From Algoriphagus faecimaris (GTDB lineage: Bacteria; Bacteroidota; Bacteroidia; Cytophagales; Cyclobacteriaceae): DNA of 64,000 bases. Where the stretch lies: the NCBI RefSeq assembly GCF_900101705.1, contig NZ_FNAC01000020.1, positions 1-64,000 of the forward strand, written 5' to 3'. Below, one piece after another: positions 1 to 9,100 of the stretch. Every line of letters starts with the position of its first letter. Position 1 is the first letter of the stretch. Under the pieces are notes generated by a model. It searched no databases and was not told the DNA's origin. It saw only the letters and a program-made list of their open reading frames with translations. The translations under genes and the position numbers were made by a program.

Positions 1-2
1 AT

Positions 3-1106
3 CTATAAGTCATCAAAGGGACTTTTCACCTTGTTTAAGGTCTTTTGAGATACATGGGTATAGATTTCAGTAGTACTGCTACTTTGATGACCGAGCAGCT
101 CCTGAATGATTCTCAGGTCTGTACCTCCTTCCAGCAAATGGGTAGCATAAGAATGCCTAAGCCAATGAAGAGTGACAGGTTTTTTGATTTTTGTCTTTTT
201 TAATGCTGATTTTAATACTTTTTGAATGCTTCCTTCACTGTAAGGTCTGCCTTCCTGTTGTCCCTCAAACAGATAAATCTTTGGTCTGCAACTTAGGTAA
301 TATCGACGCAGCATTTCAATGGTTTTGTCGCTAATTGGTACCATTCGGTCCTTTTTTCCTTTTCCTTTGTTTATTCTTAGTATCCCTCTCTCAGATTCTA
401 CATCTTCGAGTTGCAGATTCAAAAGTTCCTCCCGCCGAAGCCCACAAGCATACATTAAACTGAGCATGGTTCTATGCTTTAAATTTTGATGGGCATGCAG
501 AATTGCTTTTACTTCAGCTTTACTTAGCACATGAGGTAGTGTTTTTTCATTTTTGGGTCGTTCAATATTAAGGGGGTCAAGCTTTCTGTTTTTTTGTTTT
601 TCAAAAAATTTTTTGACAGCATTGATTATTCCGGATTGATAGGAAACCGAATAGTTATTCTCTAAAATATAATTTTTCTGAAAAATCTGTAAATCCTCGG
701 AATCAATCAGCTGGGGTTCTTTATTGTCCAAAAATCTGAAAAATAGAATTAATCCGGACGCATATTGCTTTATCGTAGATTCTGATAGTCGCCGATTTCT
801 CATATAATCGACAAACTTCATTATATCCGATTTTCGATCTTCAGAAAGTCTGGGGAGGAGATCTGAGGGGGCTTGCTCTATTTTCTTAAACCCTGAATAA
901 TCAAGCCAGGCTTTTCCTTTAAAAGCGGAAAGCAGGTCCGAAATGATGGAATCGGAATGGGGCAGAATCCATGCGCGCAGACTAGGACTCCAAGTAGCTC
1001 CCGAAAAGGTCTTTATCGTACGGATCAAAAGCGGATCATAGTTAAACTGCACATGGATTACAGGTTTCTTTTTACTTCCGGCGCTTTTGACTCTGATTGT
1101 CTGCAT
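3..1106 (-). CDS. Tyrosine recombinase (XerD-like site-specific integrase)
   Basis: A 367-residue DNA-breaking-rejoining enzyme, complete in the window with its stop codon at 3-5. The C-terminal catalytic domain shows all family residues: Arg in CGLRREELLNL (about residue 222), Lys in GKGKKDR, the HWLRH box (about 316), His in LLGHQSSSTTE and the nucleophile Tyr in EIYTHVS (about 350). A SAM-like core-binding domain (about 90-180) precedes it. The first 75 residues form an extra small domain with the pattern FNYDP...GATWSP...AWILP, which I associate with Bacteroidota integrases. It lacks the extra motif that marks integron IntI enzymes. The upstream side (1107-1851) is rich in palindromes, so it may belong to a mobile element; in IS91-type elements a recombinase like this lies beside the transposase, which would be outside the left edge. 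Family is certain, the element is not. Confidence 0.9.
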   Translation of the reverse strand: MQTIRVKSAGSKKKPVIHVQFNYDPLLIRTIKTFSGATWSPSLRAWILPHSDSIISDLLSAFKGKAWLDYSGFKKIEQAPSDLLPRLSEDRKSDIMKFVDYMRNRRLSESTIKQYASGLILFFRFLDNKEPQLIDSEDLQIFQKNYILENNYSVSYQSGIINAVKKFFEKQKNRKLDPLNIERPKNEKTLPHVLSKAEVKAILHAHQNLKHRTMLSLMYACGLRREELLNLQLEDVESERGILRINKGKGKKDRMVPISDKTIEMLRRYYLSCRPKIYLFEGQQEGRPYSEGSIQKVLKSALKKTKIKKPVTLHWLRHSYATHLLEGGTDLRIIQELLGHQSSSTTEIYTHVSQKTLNKVKSPFDDL

Positions 1107-1220
1107 GTCGGTAAAAATAAACGATGGATTAAATTACTATTTTTTTGGAAAAAGAGCAGGTTTGAGATTAAAATTTTTAGTTTGATTTTTGCCTCCAGCC
1201 TCACAGGGTTAAGGAAGGTT

Positions 1221-1266
1221 GTTCGAGATTTGAAATCTCGAACTCTTATCCTAGGATTTGTAATCC
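1221..1266. repeat. Two short perfect palindromes (REP-like)
   Basis: GTTCGAGATTT and AAATCTCGAAC face each other across one base (1221-1243). GGATT-TGT-AATCC follows at 1254-1266. A third, GCCCCAAA-TTGCA-TTTGGGGC, lies at 1318-1338. Short closely spaced palindromes of this kind are typical of dispersed intergenic repeats moved by REP-associated transposases; that link is inference here. Confidence 0.6.
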
Positions 1267-1278
1267 GAATTGAAACAG

Positions 1279-1470
1279 GTCGCGCCTTCAGCGCTCTTGT
1301 AATGATCTGACTCTTTTGCCCCAAATTGCATTTGGGGCTCTAATTTTTTGCGTCTTCAGCGTATTTAGGTAAACCAACCCTCCTGAGGATTAGGTTTTAA
1401 CTGTGATTATGAAAAAGGGAAGTCTTCTAGTTGTGACTGGAGATCCATCGAGGGCGGACGGGCTACTCAT
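1279..1470 (+). repeat. Dispersed intergenic repeat, copy 1
   Basis: Several blocks recur in the same order at 2925-3160. The clearest are 1312-1383 against 2961-3030, sharing TTTTTTGCG/CTTCAGC/ATTT-GGT/AACCCTCC landmarks, and 1420-1468 against 3113-3157, sharing AAGTCT and GGGC...CTACTC. The first block begins with CGCGCCTTCAGCGCT, an inverted relative of which appears at 10351-10382. The middle AACCCTCC section is shorter here than in copy 2, as if deleted. Alignment was by eye. Confidence 0.55.
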
Positions 1471-1646
1471 CACTGTGATGTGGTTAATCCGAAAGATAAT
1501 AGAATGGACCGGTATTGAGATTTGTGGTTTTTGGTCCTTTTGGGCTAAGCCAAAAGGACAAGAAAAGGAACAAGTAATCTAATCGGCACCGAATGGAAAA
1601 TAGTCTTGAGAACCTCAATATTGGCTTGATTTTTACCTATTCGCTG

Positions 1647-1730
1647 AACCCTCCAAGGGATTGGTTTTTTTGAATATTGTGAAAAAATATTATCCTTCTT
1701 TTCGAATAAGCAAAACCCTTGGAGGGTTTT
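1647..1730. repeat. Inverted repeat element with AACCCTCCAAGGG arms
   Basis: Arm AACCCTCCAAGGG(A) at 1647-1660 faces AAAACCCTTGGAGGGTTTT at 1712-1730, which is itself partly palindromic. The internal sequence is unlike the 88-base copies at 1741 and 3023, so this is a separate or diverged member of the same family. Confidence 0.55.
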
Positions 1731-1740
1731 GATAGCGTGG

Positions 1741-1828
1741 AACCCTCCAAGGGTTTATCATTTGAAATTGCGATTTACATGGTTCAACTTCTAATGTTTG
1801 GAAGTTTCGAATCCCTTGGAGGGTTTTT
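1741..1828 (+). repeat. 88-bp inverted-repeat-bounded element, copy A
   Basis: It begins AACCCTCCAAGGGTTT and ends CCCTTGGAGGGTTTTT, so its ends are inverted repeats and it could fold into a long hairpin. A copy of identical length lies at 3023-3110 in the same orientation, with about 13 mismatches over 88 bases by eye. The two copies lie on either side of the epimerase gene, about 1.28 kb apart. Confidence 0.75.
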
Positions 1829-1851
1829 AAAAGCTAGGATTGATAGATCAC

Positions 1852-2781
1852 TTACTCCATAGAATCAAGTGATTTATAGGATTCTTCGGGCACGTATTTT
1901 TTCCAATTATGCTCTTCCTTAAAACCTAAAACCTCCTTGATTTTTTTGTTGGAAAATAGAGCTTCATGTTCTTCCATTTCTCTGGTAAAAGGAACTCCTG
2001 GAAAAAACTGTTCTGCCAATTGCTTACTTGGAATAATAGCCCCATTATGATCATTTCCCGCATTGAATACTTGATAGCCTAAGCCGTCCTTCTGAAGGCA
2101 TAAATCCACTATCTGACCCAAATCTCTCGCGTCTATATAGCAGAAGGCATTTCGGCGACGCACCTCAGGATGCTTAAAATAATGGGGGAAAAGGGCTACA
2201 TATTCATGAGGTTCGATGACATTTCCGATGCGCAGGGCATAGATGTCCACTCCGCTGCGGCGCTGAAAACTTCTTGCTGTTTTCTCATTGACTACCTTAG
2301 AAAGTCCGTAGCTGTCCATTGGGTCTACATCGTATTCTTCATCAAGTGGAAGTGAATGCGGATCAGTTTGACCGTCTGAAAAGCAAATGCCATAGGTGGT
2401 CTCCGAAGAAGCAATGATAATTTTCTTGATTCCCAATTTTACGGCTGCCTCGATTACATTGTAAGTTCCTACTGTATTGACACGGAAGGTTTCATTATCC
2501 GGCTTGATTAATATCCGCGGTACTGCAGCAAAGTGGACCACCGCATCAAACTTGGGAACTCCATTTCCTGGCTCCATCTCATCAAATCCCGCATAAGAAC
2601 TCATGGCATTAAACATCTGACCGGAATCGGTGATATCTGCAGTCAAGTTATCCACTCCAGGAAAGTCCAATGGCGTCAAATCTACATTCATTACCCGATG
2701 TCCCTGATTGAGTAAATAGGGGATGACATGCTTACCTGCTTTTCCCGATCCTCCTGTGAAGAATATTCGTTTTTTAGTCAT
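1852..2781 (-). CDS. NAD(P)-dependent sugar epimerase/dehydratase (extended SDR)
   Basis: A 309-residue cytoplasmic short-chain dehydrogenase/reductase of the extended type. The N-terminal Rossmann motif is TGGSGKAG (residues 9-16). The active-site YGLSK box (Tyr and Lys of YxxxK) is near residue 159, preceded by the conserved ASSETTYG segment. Such enzymes act on nucleotide sugars or on small hydroxy-acids; the exact substrate cannot be read from sequence, and the Asp in MNVDLTP after strand beta2 suggests NAD rather than NADP. The gene stands alone, bounded on both sides by related palindromic repeats (1741-1828 and 3023-3110), which is unusual and suggests it could have been moved as a unit. 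Family assignment is firm. Confidence 0.85.
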   Translation of the reverse strand: MTKKRIFFTGGSGKAGKHVIPYLLNQGHRVMNVDLTPLDFPGVDNLTADITDSGQMFNAMSSYAGFDEMEPGNGVPKFDAVVHFAAVPRILIKPDNETFRVNTVGTYNVIEAAVKLGIKKIIIASSETTYGICFSDGQTDPHSLPLDEEYDVDPMDSYGLSKVVNEKTARSFQRRSGVDIYALRIGNVIEPHEYVALFPHYFKHPEVRRRNAFCYIDARDLGQIVDLCLQKDGLGYQVFNAGNDHNGAIIPSKQLAEQFFPGVPFTREMEEHEALFSNKKIKEVLGFKEEHNWKKYVPEESYKSLDSME

Positions 2782-2924
2782 CTGATTTTGTTTGAGAGTT
2801 ATGGCAATATACTTACTGAAAAATTAAATTGTAAAAGCGAAACGATCTAAATGGAAATGAATTTGCAGGAAATCGGCTGATTCTATTGTAAAATCCGTGT
2901 TAGCAATCTGGAGCATTCCAGCAA

Positions 2925-3160
2925 AAGGCCGCATCTACAGTGTTCTTCAAACATGCTGGCCTTCTTGCCTCAAATGCATTTGGTTTTTTATGTTTTGCGC
3001 TTTCAGCACAATTTGGTGGGCGAACCCTCCAAGAGTTTATCGTTTGAGATTTCGATTTACTTGGTTCAGCTTTTATTTTTTGGAGATTCGGAATCCCTTG
3101 GAGGGTTTTTGAAAGTCTGCTGTGAGTGATGATCTACAGCGGGCAAACAGACTACTCCTA
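2925..3160 (+). repeat. Dispersed intergenic repeat, copy 2
   Basis: Counterpart of 1279-1470. It has the same left block (2925-3030), then an intact 88-bp inverted-repeat element (3023-3110), then the same right block (3113-3157). Copy 1 has the left and right blocks in the same order with a shortened centre, which argues that the whole is one composite repeat. Confidence 0.55.
3023..3110 (+). repeat. 88-bp inverted-repeat-bounded element, copy B
   Basis: Begins AACCCTCCAAGAGTTT and ends CCCTTGGAGGGTTTTT. It has the same length and orientation as copy A (1741-1828), about 85 percent identical by eye. Confidence 0.75.
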
Positions 3161-3221
3161 AGGACGAAAGAAGGTTATTTGCTCCCATGTGACTCGTTTG
3201 AGTATCGCTATTCGATATCCA

Positions 3222-3872
3222 TTATGTTTTTTCAGCTAGTTCTTTCTGGTAATTTTCAACAGCCATTTTCAGGTATTCTACAGCATATTCCATTTCCAAA
3301 AGAGTACCGAGTTCGACTTTTCCCCTTCCTTTGTAATTTTCCAACCATAAGCGAAGAATTTCCAAAACTCCGGGATAGCCTGTGGATAGGCCTTCGATTG
3401 ACTTTACATTCAAAATATTACTTTTTGTATCGATTCCGATTAATTTGGAATCTTCCTCACCGCTGTCCAGCATTCTAACCATTCCGATGATTCTCACTTC
3501 AAGAATACTTCCTCTTGCTACTGCAGGACCGAGAACAAAAATATCCACTGGATCTCCATCACCGCCGGTCTCTTCAGCAACTAAGGTTTGGGGGACAAAA
3601 CCATAGTTGGCAGGGTAGGCCAGATAGTCAATCACTCGGGAAGAGTCAGCATTTATTTTTTGCCATTCTAGTTGACCAGTATTCTTGTTTACTTCCCACT
3701 TTTCATGAGTACCTGTTGGTATTTCTATCACTACTTGGACCAAGGAGTCTTGCGTAAATGCAGGAATGTCGTCTAGTAGATGAACTTCCTTTGTGGCTTG
3801 GATTGCTTCTTCGGAATGCTGTTGGCAGGAGAATAGTAAGAGTAGAAAAATGGGTAGTAGAATAGGCTTCAT
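3222..3872 (-). CDS. Inorganic pyrophosphatase, family I, exported lipoprotein
   Basis: Hydrolyses pyrophosphate to phosphate. The 216-residue protein starts with a lipoprotein signal (hydrophobic 4-14, then FSC with Cys16), so unlike the usual cytosolic enzyme it should be anchored outside the cytoplasm. Family I residues are all visible: PANYGFVPQT, the metal-binding DGDPVDI cluster, DSGEEDSKLIG (Asp, Asp and Lys of the active site) and NYKGRGK with the substrate-binding Tyr-Lys pair. The mature length of about 200 suits the family. A promoter-like pair lies just upstream at 3893-3921. The role is probably recovery of phosphate from extracellular pyrophosphate, in line with other secreted phosphoesterases in the window; that role is inferred. 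Confidence 0.9.
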   Translation of the reverse strand: MKPILLPIFLLLLFSCQQHSEEAIQATKEVHLLDDIPAFTQDSLVQVVIEIPTGTHEKWEVNKNTGQLEWQKINADSSRVIDYLAYPANYGFVPQTLVAEETGGDGDPVDIFVLGPAVARGSILEVRIIGMVRMLDSGEEDSKLIGIDTKSNILNVKSIEGLSTGYPGVLEILRLWLENYKGRGKVELGTLLEMEYAVEYLKMAVENYQKELAEKT

Positions 3873-3892
3873 AGCTTATAGGATATTCAAGT

Positions 3893-3921
3893 CAAAACTA
3901 TCAAAACATACATTTGATCAA
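3893..3921 (-). promoter_or_regulatory. Bacteroidota-type promoter for the pyrophosphatase gene
   Basis: On the minus strand TTG (3921-3919) is followed after 18 bases by TAGTTTTG (3900-3893), matching the TTTG / TAnnTTTG primary sigma-factor consensus of Bacteroidota. The gene starts about 21 bases downstream. Confidence 0.55.
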
Positions 3922-4010
3922 TTCCTGAAATTAAGCCAATTTAGCTTTTGAGATAGAATTGAAAACTTCTTTTTAATCGTGATGAATCCTTGGAAAATAT
4001 TTTTAGTGCT

Positions 4011-4985
4011 TTACCTAAACCCTAGCTTCTCCCTTACCTGATTCAAGATTTTCTCACCTTCAACTTTCGCTTTAGCTTCTCCCGCAGCCAATTTAACCTC
4101 AATTTCTTCTGGATGACTCATGTAAAAATCAAAGGCTTTTCGCTCTTCTGCATATTTTTCCAGAATCAATTCCAAAAACTCTTTCTTAGCATGTCCATAG
4201 CCGAAATTTCCAGCCAGGTATTTTTCTCGAAGTTGGGTAGTTTGTCCTTCATCGGCGATGAGGCTGTAGAGTTTGAAGACATTGCATGTATCCGGATCTT
4301 TGGGTTCCTCGAGTGGAGTACTGTCAGTAACGATGCTATTGACATTTTTTTTCAGCTGTTTTTCAGGAAGAAAAATATCAATGTAATTGCCATAGGACTT
4401 ACTCATTTTTTGACCGTCTGTGCCGGGAATGGTTTTGACAGATTCTGAGATTCGTGCCTCAGGAAGGGTCAAAATATCCTCTTCCACGATTCGATTAAAA
4501 GTTGAGGCTATGTCCCGAGTCATTTCCAGGTGCTGCATTTGATCTTTTCCGACGGGAACCAAATCCGCCGAATACAATAAAATATCCGCTGCCATCAGCA
4601 CAGGGTAGGTGAAAAGCCCGGCATTGACATCGGCTAAGCGCTCTGACTTGTCCTTGAAGCTATGGGCATTGGCCAGCATGGGAAAGGGCGTGAAACAGTT
4701 CAAATACCATGTCAGTTCGGCTACCTCGGGACGTCGGGACTGACGGTAGAATACGGTCTTTTCTATATCCAGGCCAAAAGCCAACCAGGCTGCGGCTACT
4801 GCCAGGGTGTTTTCTTTTCGCAAAGCTCCATCCTTGGAACTTGTGAGCGAGTGAAAATCTGCGATGAAAATGTAAGATTCCTCGTCGTTTTCTTTTGCCA
4901 GTTGGATAGCGGGAACGATCGCGCCCAAGATATTTCCCAGATGTGGTCTTCCGCTACTTTGTATGCCTGTCAGTACTCTTGCCAT
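4011..4985 (-). CDS. trpS: Tryptophanyl-tRNA synthetase
   Basis: Charges tRNA-Trp with tryptophan in the cytoplasm. The 324-residue protein is of normal bacterial length. The class I signature HIGH appears as PHLGN (residues 14-18) and KMSKS is exact near residue 193 (DGQKMSKSYGN). The motif GKDQMQHLEMTRDIA, typical of TrpRS, is present. It is divergent from the DUF1573 gene with about 70 bases between; a near-match minus-strand box TTAATTTG lies at 5002-5009. A single-gene unit; nothing unusual. Confidence 0.97.
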   Translation of the reverse strand: MARVLTGIQSSGRPHLGNILGAIVPAIQLAKENDEESYIFIADFHSLTSSKDGALRKENTLAVAAAWLAFGLDIEKTVFYRQSRRPEVAELTWYLNCFTPFPMLANAHSFKDKSERLADVNAGLFTYPVLMAADILLYSADLVPVGKDQMQHLEMTRDIASTFNRIVEEDILTLPEARISESVKTIPGTDGQKMSKSYGNYIDIFLPEKQLKKNVNSIVTDSTPLEEPKDPDTCNVFKLYSLIADEGQTTQLREKYLAGNFGYGHAKKEFLELILEKYAEERKAFDFYMSHPEEIEVKLAAGEAKAKVEGEKILNQVREKLGFR

Positions 4986-5054
4986 TGGTCTAATTTTCGC
5001 GCAAATTAAATAAATCAGCCTACAATTCGTCTGGATTTATCCGTTATTTGCAGT

Positions 5055-6146
5055 ATGATGACCCGCACAAAATCACTCTTTTTCTTAATTCTATTCATTA
5101 GCTTGACTCAAGTAGGTATTGCTCAGGAGCTTCCGCTTTCCAAATTGGTTTGGGAGGTCAATAAGGTGAATTTGGGAACTGTGTTTGAAGAAAGCGGACC
5201 TCAATTGGCCACATTCCGCTTTACACATACCCAAGACTCCGTATTTGTATTGGAGAGAGTCTGGACTGACTGTGGCTGTACCACTGCAGAATACACTCAG
5301 GATAGTCTGAATGTAGGGGAGGAGGGAATCGTTTCTGTTTCTTTCAATCCCAGCACTACCGCAGGGTATTTTTCAAAGTTGGTCGTGGTCAAGGGGAATC
5401 TCCAAGATACGCAAGACACTCTCTACATCGAGGGAGTTTCTATCCCGGCCGTATCTGATCCTGAGTTGGTCTATACAGCGAGAAAAGGAGACTTGGGCTT
5501 TCGGCTGTCGAAAGTGAATATGGGAGATGTATTTACAAACGAACCCAAAATCAAGGATGTTGAGTTTTTCAATTTTGGACCTTCTGTTTTCTTTAGGGAT
5601 AGTCTGCAGGTCTACGGGCCGGAATACATAAGAGTAGATTTGATTCAGGACAGTGTGCCACCCATGACACGGGGCCTACTTCAAATTTCATACAACGGTC
5701 AAGAAAAGGGTGATTTGGGATTCTTTGAAGAGGGAATCAGCTTGACTTTTGGAGATTCTATTGCTCAGCAAATGGCGGTTTTGGCAAATGTCTTTGAGTT
5801 TTATCCTGCTTTTTCTAAAGAAAACCTGCGAGTCGTGCCTAATTTGTCTATAGATAAAATCGAAATTGATTTGAAAGAAATCTCAGCCAATACGGTTCAA
5901 AATCAACTAGTTACATTGACGAATAAAGGTCAGAAATCTTTGGAAATTAAAAAGATACAGGGTAATTGTGATTGCTTGGTTCTGAAAGTACCACAAACTG
6001 AATTGGCACCGGGTGAAAGTATGACAATGGAAATCACCTTTGACCCAAAGGGCAGAAAAGGAATCGATCAGCGTAATATTTATATTTTTAGCAATGACCC
6101 TTTAAATCCTGTTCAAACGCTAGTGATTAAATCCAGAATCAAGTAA
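5055..6146 (+). CDS. Secreted DUF1573 domain protein (two repeats)
   Basis: A 363-residue exported protein with a cleavable signal peptide (hydrophobic LFFLILFISLTQVGIAQ). Two DUF1573 Ig-like units are recognisable by their cysteine motifs: DCGCTTAEYTQ near residue 75 and NCDCLVLKVP near residue 305, each followed by a strand ending in ...V.F.P. DUF1573 proteins are periplasmic or surface proteins of Bacteroidota of unknown biochemical role. The gene lies 24 bases before the giant metallophosphoesterase gene on the same strand, so the two are probably co-transcribed. The two ATG codons at the start are adjacent and either could be used. Confidence 0.85.
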   Translation: MMTRTKSLFFLILFISLTQVGIAQELPLSKLVWEVNKVNLGTVFEESGPQLATFRFTHTQDSVFVLERVWTDCGCTTAEYTQDSLNVGEEGIVSVSFNPSTTAGYFSKLVVVKGNLQDTQDTLYIEGVSIPAVSDPELVYTARKGDLGFRLSKVNMGDVFTNEPKIKDVEFFNFGPSVFFRDSLQVYGPEYIRVDLIQDSVPPMTRGLLQISYNGQEKGDLGFFEEGISLTFGDSIAQQMAVLANVFEFYPAFSKENLRVVPNLSIDKIEIDLKEISANTVQNQLVTLTNKGQKSLEIKKIQGNCDCLVLKVPQTELAPGESMTMEITFDPKGRKGIDQRNIYIFSNDPLNPVQTLVIKSRIK

Positions 6147-6170
6147 ATTCCCGAATAAATTTTACAAGGT

Positions 6171-9100
6171 ATGGTACGCAAGGGCTTATTTTTTATTTTT
6201 CTCCTTCCACTCTTTTTGGGCATGATCTCCAAATCAGCCTCTGTGGATACTTTGTTTAGGGTAAAGCCTTATTTACAACTCTTTGGAAAGGGAGAAATTC
6301 AAATCACTTGGTTTGCAGATCAACTACTCAGTAGCTCCATCAAGGTAAAAGATGGATCAGGTACGGTGATTTGGGAAAGTGAAGTAGTGGGAGAACTCGT
6401 GCCCGAAATCTATTATACTTCTCAAGAAAAAAATCAACTTATCGGAGGCTTATCTCAAGGCTCCTGGCTTTATGGTGACCAAACGTATCGCTATCGGGTG
6501 GCTTTGCCAGAATTGGAAGCGGGTAAAAGCTTGAGTTACGAAGTGAGCCTTTCCTCGGAGACCTTCCGCTCTGACTTTAAAACCAAACCGGCTCAAGACT
6601 GGGAAAATATCCGGTTTATCGCACTTTCGGATAGTGAAACAGAGCCAAGAGGAAGGGACCGACATCGTCCTTGGGCGCCAGGAACACCACTTCTTCGACC
6701 TTTTGGATTGACAGTTCCTGACTTGTGGAAAGAAAAATTTGGATTTATCACTCAAAGTGGGATCGAAATTCCGCATTACCTGCTCAGCGAAACCCAAGGT
6801 TATGCAGAAAATTTAAAGGTGATCAAATCCCGAAATCCAGATTTTATTGTGATGCCGGGAGACTTAACCCAAGGCGGAGGCTATCAGCCGGCATGGGATG
6901 AGTTTTTCAGACATAATGCAGGGGAATTTGATGAGGTGCTAAGCAAATCTGCCATCATCCCCGCTTTGGGGAATTGGGAAAATTATGGAGGTATCAGCGG
7001 GGGGTATCAATACAATGAACGGGGAGAGTTTGCACCTAAGGTAGGGAGAATGCGTTTTCACGCTTATTTCGAGACACCAGAAGAGGACCCGCTTAAAAAA
7101 CATAGACAGAGCTATTATCGGGTTGATTATGGCCCTGTGACGATCTTGACTTTGGATTCCAGTAATGGAACCCCCGATCAGTCGGCTTCTGATTTCTCTG
7201 AGGAGGAAAAAATTTCAGGTAAAGAACTCACCGAACTTGGGACAGATACACAAGAAAATTTTACTGCAGCAGAGTATCAGGCTAATGGCGGGACGGATTT
7301 ATCAGGCTTTGCACCCGGATCGGATCAGTATGTATGGCTAGAAGAAAACCTAAAACAAGCTTCGGAGTCGGGTCAATTGATTTTTGTCCAATACCATCAC
7401 ATTGCCTATAGCTCCGGTGAGCATGGTGTCCCGCTAAATCATGAATTGGCAATAGGGCAGTCGGGAGTACCTATGCGTATTTTAAATCCACTTTTGGAAG
7501 AATATGGTGTAATCGCTGTGCTTAGTGGTCATGATGAGATTTTTGAGCGGAGTTTTGTGGACGAAGACGGAGATGGAAAAGGTATTTTATATTATGATGT
7601 AGGTGTTGCTGGAGATGGAATTTTTGGAGTGAAGCGTGACTACGATGCTTTCCTTTTTCCAAAAGTAGATTACAATCCATATAAGGCCTGGACTGCAGAT
7701 GAGAATTCGACTGAAACTTGGAATACCTCCGGATCAAATCCAGTCCCAACAGATGGAGGGAAACATTACGGGCATTTAGAGGTCAATGTGGTTAAATTGA
7801 AGGATGGGGATAAAACCTTTGCTAGAATAGATTTCACGCCAGTTTATGTCTTTCCAATAATGGACGATAGCTACACACTTCAATCTGTCGAAAGGAGGGT
7901 ATACAACGATGAAGTGAGTATTACGGTAGAGCTTAAAGAAGCGGTAGTCGTCATCGAACCCCAGTTTAAGGAATCCATTCGGGTGGAATTGAATGAAGCT
8001 GGAATTGTCGAAACTGTACTTTCCGATTATTTGGAAAATGAAGTACAGGAAGACTGGGAAGTAGTGTACTCGAGATCCACGACCTATACATGCTCGGATT
8101 TATCGGGGACAGAAAATGAATTAAAAATCAGCGATTCCAAAGGGAATACTTGGACAAAGGTAGTCAAGGTGGAAGTAGTGGATACTATTGCACCAGACTT
8201 TGAAGCCACTGATGCCAATCTGGCTTTTGATAAAACCATTGGCAGTGTGGTCATTGATCCTGAGAGCTTTTATATCCGGACAGAGTTTATTTATGAGAAC
8301 TGCTTAAATACTTATCCAGTCAATGTAGTTTTAAGCAAAACGGAAATTACCTGTGCTGATTTTAATTCGGATGGGACTTTTGATCCAATTGCTGTGGATA
8401 TTACGCTGAGCGATCAATCTGGAAATCAAACCACCAAAACCCGAAAAGTAAATCTAAATATTATCGAATCTAAAAAAGTCTCTTTAACTGCCTTGGATCA
8501 GTTAATAGAAGGTGGAGAAATAGAACTGAGACTGGGAGAGGAGTTGGAGTACGAGGTGTTGGCTTGGTACAGGTATGGGCAACTGCTGGAAGGAATCAAA
8601 GGGAGTTCAATTATTGTGGAAGATCCTGGCTTTTATCAGGCCGATCTCCAATTGCTTAATGGCTGTATAGTCAAGTCGGATGCCTTGACACTGGAGCAAG
8701 GGGAGTTTATTTTTCCAGAATTGAAATCTGAGCTTATTCTTGACTTGGATGAAAATGGAAGGGCGGAATTGGAGCCTTCATCCCTGTTTTTGACTTGGCC
8801 TTTACCCAATACAGAGTGGACAGTGACGCTTTCTAAATCGGTATTCTCATGCGGCGAATCTGGAGATCAAGAAATAGAGGTGAAAATCATCGATGAAAGC
8901 GATCGGGTCTGGACAAAAACGACTAGCGTAGAAGTTCTGGATCGAATTGCTCCAAAGCTTGAGGTTCAAAATATCTCTTTGGATTTAGATGTGACCCTTG
9001 GTATTTTGGCGCTGAATCCCGATGAATTGATAGCTTCGGTTTCTGATAATTGTGGAATTGCCAGCAAAAGTATAAGTAAGAGTCAAATTACTTGTGAAGA

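Larger units (their letters stand above)
1107..1851. other. Non-coding, palindrome-rich intergenic region
   Basis: These 745 bases lie between the recombinase and the epimerase genes. Open frames here are short, lack family resemblance and run through palindromes, so I see no gene. The stretch holds three short perfect palindromes (1221-1243, 1254-1266, 1318-1338), a repeat block shared with 2925-3160, and several copies of the arm AACCCTCCAAGGG and its inverse. It looks like an accumulation of REP-like or mobile-element debris. Confidence 0.7.
2782..3221. other. Intergenic region with repeat copy 2
   Basis: About 440 bases between the epimerase start and the pyrophosphatase stop. From about 2925 to 3160 it is a diverged copy of the 1279-1470 repeat plus the 88-bp element. 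The part next to the epimerase start (2782-2900) should hold its promoter, but I see no good TAnnTTTG box. Confidence 0.6.

Noticed and set aside
3-1106. Integron integrase (IntI) and an attC array
   Set aside because: The IntI-specific insertion is absent, and the 88-bp elements do not show a clear attC core pair; only a cassette-like layout remains.
957-1324. Two open frames overlapping the recombinase start and its upstream palindromes
   Set aside because: Antisense to or outside the recombinase, with no family-like sequence and running through perfect palindromes.
1741-3110. CRISPR-like repeats
   Set aside because: Only two distant copies, with inverted-repeat ends and no spacer array or cas genes.
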